The position numbers and the translations under genes were made by a program. Source: Bacillota bacterium (GTDB lineage Bacteria; Bacillota; Bacilli; Bacillales; Cytobacillaceae). Taken from it: a stretch of DNA of 7,635 nucleotides. Under the pieces are notes generated by a model. It ran no database searches. It was not told the origin of the DNA and worked only from the letters and a program-made list of their open reading frames with translations. The stretch lies in the NCBI GenBank assembly GCA_023387295.1, contig JAEWIG010000330.1:1-7635 (forward strand), read 5' to 3'. Of this stretch, positions 5,158-7,635 are shown in pieces; position 1 is the first letter of the stretch, and the number at the start of each line of letters is the position of its first letter.

Positions 5158-6468
5158 CTATTTACGTTCTCTAGCGTAAATTTTTATCGGAGTACCTTCG
5201 AAACCAAAAGCATCACGAATTCTATTTTCTAAAAAGCGTTCATAAGAAAAATGTAATAATTCAGGATCATTGACGAACACAACAAACGTAGGTGGTTTAA
5301 CAGCCACTTGCGTTGCGTAGTAAATTCTTAAACGCTTTCCTTTATCCGATGGTGTTGGATTCATTGCAACTGCATCCATGATGACATCGTTTAACACACT
5401 TGTTTCCACACGTAATGAATGGTTCTCACTCGCTGTATTAATCATCGGGATTAATGTATGAATTCGTTTTTTCGTCTTTGCGGATAGGAAAACAATTGGT
5501 GCGTAGTCCAAGAAAAGAAAATGCTCACGGATTTTTTGTTCAAATTCCTTCATCGTCTTTTCATCTTTTTCGACAGCATCCCATTTATTTACTACGATAA
5601 CAACTGCTCTTCCAGCTTCATGAGCATAACCAGCTATTCGCTTGTCCTGCTCAATAATCCCTTCTTCGCCGTCAAGTACAACAAGAACAACATCTGAGCG
5701 TTCGATGGCTCTTAATGCACGGAGAACACTATATTTCTCTGTTGTCTCGTAAACCTTACCTTTTTTCCTCATCCCTGCTGTATCAATGATGACATACTTT
5801 TCACCATTATAAGTAAGCTCTGAATCGATTGCATCTCTCGTCGTACCGGCAATATTACTAACAATAACTCTATCTTCTCCAAGAATTGCATTAACGAGAG
5901 AGGACTTTCCAACATTTGGACGACCGATTAATGAGAACTTTATAACATCATCTTCATAATCCTTTTGTCCAGATTTCGGAAAATGCTTTGCAGCTTCATC
6001 AAGTAAATCACCTAACCCTAAGCCGTGAGAACCAGAAATAGGGAAAGGCTCTCCATAGCCCAAAGAATAGAAATCATAAATATACTCTCTCATTTCGGGA
6101 TTATCGATTTTATTTACACCGAGTACAACTGGTTTCTTTGACTTATAGAGGATTTTGGCAACCTCTTCATCTGCAGCCGTTACCCCTTCTCTGCCGTTTG
6201 TTAAAAAGATAATAACATCCGCCTCATCAATCGCAATTTCCGCTTGCTGGCGAATTTGCTCTAAGAATGGCTCATCGCCAATATCAATACCACCAGTATC
6301 TATAATATTGAAATCATAATTTAACCATTCTGCAGAACTATATATACGATCTCTAGTCACACCAGGGATATCTTCTACAATCGAAATTCTTTCCCCGACA
6401 ATTCTGTTGAAAATTGTTGATTTTCCAACGTTTGGACGTCCGACAATCGCCACAACTGGTTTTGCCAT
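5158..6468 (-). CDS. der: Ribosome assembly GTPase Der (EngA)
   Basis: Der is an essential GTPase with two tandem G domains that helps mature the 50S ribosomal subunit. The 436-residue length equals B. subtilis Der. G domain 1 shows GRPNVGKS (10-17), DTGG (57-60) and NKID (119-122). G domain 2 shows GRPNVGKS (182-189), DTAG (229-232), NKWD (294-297) and SAK (329-331). The C-terminal KH-like domain occupies about 355-436 and ends in a basic ARERK tail. The ATG at 6468 is chosen over in-frame ATG 6474 and GTG 6477 because AAAGGG sits 8 nt before it and the product then starts MAKPVVAIVGRPNVGKS as in relatives. It is followed closely by gpsA. I see no confident promoter between it and the yphA terminator. 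Confidence 0.98.
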   Translation of the reverse strand: MAKPVVAIVGRPNVGKSTIFNRIVGERISIVEDIPGVTRDRIYSSAEWLNYDFNIIDTGGIDIGDEPFLEQIRQQAEIAIDEADVIIFLTNGREGVTAADEEVAKILYKSKKPVVLGVNKIDNPEMREYIYDFYSLGYGEPFPISGSHGLGLGDLLDEAAKHFPKSGQKDYEDDVIKFSLIGRPNVGKSSLVNAILGEDRVIVSNIAGTTRDAIDSELTYNGEKYVIIDTAGMRKKGKVYETTEKYSVLRALRAIERSDVVLVVLDGEEGIIEQDKRIAGYAHEAGRAVVIVVNKWDAVEKDEKTMKEFEQKIREHFLFLDYAPIVFLSAKTKKRIHTLIPMINTASENHSLRVETSVLNDVIMDAVAMNPTPSDKGKRLRIYYATQVAVKPPTFVVFVNDPELLHFSYERFLENRIRDAFGFEGTPIKIYARERK

Positions 6469-6531
6469 GAACATCACCCTTTCATTTCAATTAGAAAAAC
6501 ACGTTAATAAGATTAATTTTCCTATTAGCTA

Positions 6532-6563
6532 AAATAAACCCTTCTTATCACTAGTAGAAGGGT
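6532..6563 (-). terminator. Rho-independent terminator of yphA
   Basis: On the minus strand ACCCTTCT (6563-6556) pairs with AGAAGGGT (6545-6538) around a 10-nt loop, followed by TTATTTTA. It lies about 75 nt after the yphA stop codon and 63 nt before the der start. It is the one clear terminator here with no repeat beyond it. A weak tail suggests some read-through into der. Confidence 0.75.
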
Positions 6564-6637
6564 CTAACCTTATTATCTTATCAAAGCAATAGGATTAGAG
6601 CAAGATCAAATGCTGAAGCAGCCTCATTTTAGCACAA

Positions 6638-7246
6638 TTATGAGAGCTTTTGTTTCTGCTTTTCACTTTGATTATAGTATTTCGAAAAGAATTCTCCAAA
6701 TAATTCAATTCCGTTCCAAATGAAAAGAAAGGCGAACGAGAGTGAAGCAACATCCAAAAATGAAAAAGAGCCAATTGTATATGGAAATGAATACTTTCTT
6801 AAAATGAATGCATAAAGAAAATCTCCTTGTATCGCTCCAAGCATTAATATGATAAATCGAAATATTTTTTTCGTTTTAAGGATAATCGATAAAGCGGCTA
6901 GTAGCCCTGATATCATCCAAATACGAGGGAAAAATAACCATACTGGATCGAATAATTCATAAATAAGAAAACACGCATATGCGAGCATAACAATAAAAGC
7001 ACATAATAACACCGAGAAGATCAACATTCTTTCAAACTTTGCTAATACAAATAAAAATGTGAAATAAAGAAAAAAAATAGCAGCTGAAAAATGCACTCCA
7101 TATATTGTGAGCGTTTTTGGTGACAAAATAATGACTACAAGTAAGCAGAGTGCAATTGTAAAACGTTCTTTACTGTTTCTGTTCATAAAAAAAATAACCA
7201 TTATCCAGAACATCCATGTTATCCAATAGAAAAGTAATCCTTCCAT
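6638..7246 (-). CDS. yphA: YphA-like multi-spanning membrane protein
   Basis: This protein has about 202 residues and seven hydrophobic segments, near 4-21, 29-46, 51-69, 73-97, 105-123, 130-150 and 160-183. It ends in a charged, Gln/Lys-rich cytoplasmic-type tail (NQSEKQKQK). The position upstream of der and the length fit the YphA (SeaA) family of Bacillus, which has been linked to spore assembly, but I see no motif that gives a mechanism. The start is either the ATG at 7246 or one two codons upstream at 7252. AGAGGTGA lies 9 nt before 7246 but only 3 nt before 7252, so 7246 is preferred. It is divergent from ypzI and terminates before der. Confidence 0.82.
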   Translation of the reverse strand: MEGLLFYWITWMFWIMVIFFMNRNSKERFTIALCLLVVIILSPKTLTIYGVHFSAAIFFLYFTFLFVLAKFERMLIFSVLLCAFIVMLAYACFLIYELFDPVWLFFPRIWMISGLLAALSIILKTKKIFRFIILMLGAIQGDFLYAFILRKYSFPYTIGSFSFLDVASLSFAFLFIWNGIELFGEFFSKYYNQSEKQKQKLS

Positions 7247-7275
7247 CCCCATTCACCTCTATTCCTTCCATTATG

Positions 7276-7311
7276 TCACCTTAAGATGCACTTTAATCTC
7301 ATTTAAGGTGA
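7276..7311. repeat. Inverted repeat in the yphA-ypzI divergent region
   Basis: TCACCTTAA (7276-7284) and TTAAGGTGA (7303-7311) are perfect 9-bp inverted arms separated by 18 nt. They lie in the 119-nt region between the divergent starts of yphA and ypzI, where promoters for both must be. This suits a shared operator or a stem in the yphA leader. A terminator role is unlikely because no T-run follows in either direction that would protect a gene end. Confidence 0.5.
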
Positions 7312-7315
7312 TTTT

Positions 7316-7345
7316 GTATAAAACGAACGCACTCGTTCCATCTTA
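7316..7345 (+). promoter_or_regulatory. Possible SigG promoter of ypzI
   Basis: GTATA (7316-7320), an 18-nt spacer and CATCTTA (7339-7345) resemble the forespore SigG consensus GHATR-N18-CATWHTA, with one mismatch in the -10. The start point would fall near 7352, giving a very short leader with the Shine-Dalgarno almost at its 5' end, which weakens the case. A SigA reading using TATAAA (7317-7322) lacks a -35. Confidence 0.3.
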
Positions 7346-7365
7346 AGAAAAGGGAGGTGGTTTCA

Positions 7366-7506
7366 TTGGGAAAAGACCGACAAGAAAAAAAGCTAAAACA
7401 AAGTAGGCGGGTTGAATCTGATCGCGATCAAGCTCTCCATTATCCAGGAGCTACAAAATTGCAAAGTCCCGAAGAAGGAAGAGAATTGAATAATAATAAA
7501 ATATAA
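7366..7506 (+). CDS. ypzI: YpzI family small protein
   Basis: This 46-residue, highly charged protein reads MGKDRQEKKLKQSRRVESDR at the start, then the family-like DQALHYPGATKLQSPEEGRE and a short Asn/Lys tail. I recognise it as the YpzI family, a tiny soluble protein encoded next to yphA in Bacillus. It has no membrane segment, no cysteine and no catalytic motif, and its function is unknown to me. The start is TTG at 7366, supported by the strong Shine-Dalgarno GGGAGGTGG ending 5 nt upstream. It is the only plus-strand gene in the window, divergent from yphA, with a long hairpin after its stop. A forespore SigG promoter is possible but weak. Confidence 0.82.
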   Translation: MGKDRQEKKLKQSRRVESDRDQALHYPGATKLQSPEEGRELNNNKI

Positions 7507-7516
7507 AAAAACGAAA

Positions 7517-7635
7517 GGGGCTGTCCGATAAGTGCCTGGTCCCCTCCTTACAACACGATATATAGATGCGTTTTCTCAAATTCTCATCTATAAATTGTGT
7601 CGGAGGTGCCAGGCTCTTCGTTTTCAGACAGCCCC
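7517..7635 (+). repeat. Nested 119-nt palindrome after ypzI, probably a composite terminator
   Basis: The outer arms GGGGCTGTC (7517-7525) and GACAGCCCC (7627-7635) pair perfectly. Inside them GCCTGG (7534-7539) pairs with CCAGGC (7609-7614), CCTCC (7543-7547) with GGAGG (7602-7606), and ACACGATATATAGATG (7553-7568) with CATCTATAAATTGTGT (7585-7600) with two mismatches. A 16-nt loop is left at 7569-7584. An A-rich run precedes the outer arm, as in a bidirectional terminator, and the matching T-run would lie past the window end. The inner arms look like a separate palindromic repeat of a kind I have seen scattered in Bacillus genomes, inserted in the terminator loop. It serves as the 3' end of ypzI. 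Confidence 0.78.

Noticed and set aside
6469..6531. A promoter for der between the yphA terminator and der
   Set aside because: No -35/-10 pair with acceptable spacing was found by eye; der may use a weak promoter or terminator read-through.
1..7635. CRISPR arrays, tRNA or rRNA genes, transposase genes
   Set aside because: No regularly spaced direct repeats, no cloverleaf or rRNA sequence and no transposase-like frame were seen.

Overview
The window is a stretch of Bacillaceae chromosome, from an endospore-forming, low-GC Gram-positive. The evidence is the gene content and order. On the minus strand, in transcription order, lie ypzI's divergent partner yphA, der (engA), gpsA, yphE, yphF, spoIVA and hup (hbs); ypzI is on the plus strand at the right. 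This matches the hbs-spoIVA-yphF-yphE-gpsA-der-yphA neighbourhood I know from Bacillus subtilis. I cannot name the species.

Layout from left to right. Positions 1-121 are the 5' end (start of domain I) of a class C (IIC) group II intron on the minus strand, cut off by the window edge. It sits directly after the hup terminator. Next are hup (189-461), its two stacked candidate promoters, and spoIVA (936-2414) with its own terminator. yphF (2722-3435) and yphE (3517-3720) follow and are probably cotranscribed. der (5158-6468) and gpsA (4097-5137) form a tight pair with 20 nt between them. yphA (6638-7246) has a terminator that separates it from der. ypzI (7366-7506) is a 46-codon gene, followed by a 119-nt nested palindrome that runs to the window end.

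The genes join housekeeping with sporulation. HU compacts DNA, Der is a ribosome-assembly GTPase, and GpsA makes glycerol-3-phosphate for phospholipids. SpoIVA is the ATPase that builds the spore coat basement layer. YphF is a lipoprotein, YphE and YphA are small membrane proteins, and YpzI is a small soluble family of unknown function.

The most unusual content is between the genes. Three diverged copies of one imperfectly palindromic repeat of about 85-90 nt (828-910 plus, 2569-2657 minus, 3826-3916 plus) each lie just beyond a strong rho-independent terminator. The intron is also next to a terminator, and a nested palindrome fills the probable terminator loop after ypzI. Transcription terminators therefore look like preferred sites for several unrelated elements here. 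The repeat family is the best candidate for something not yet described.
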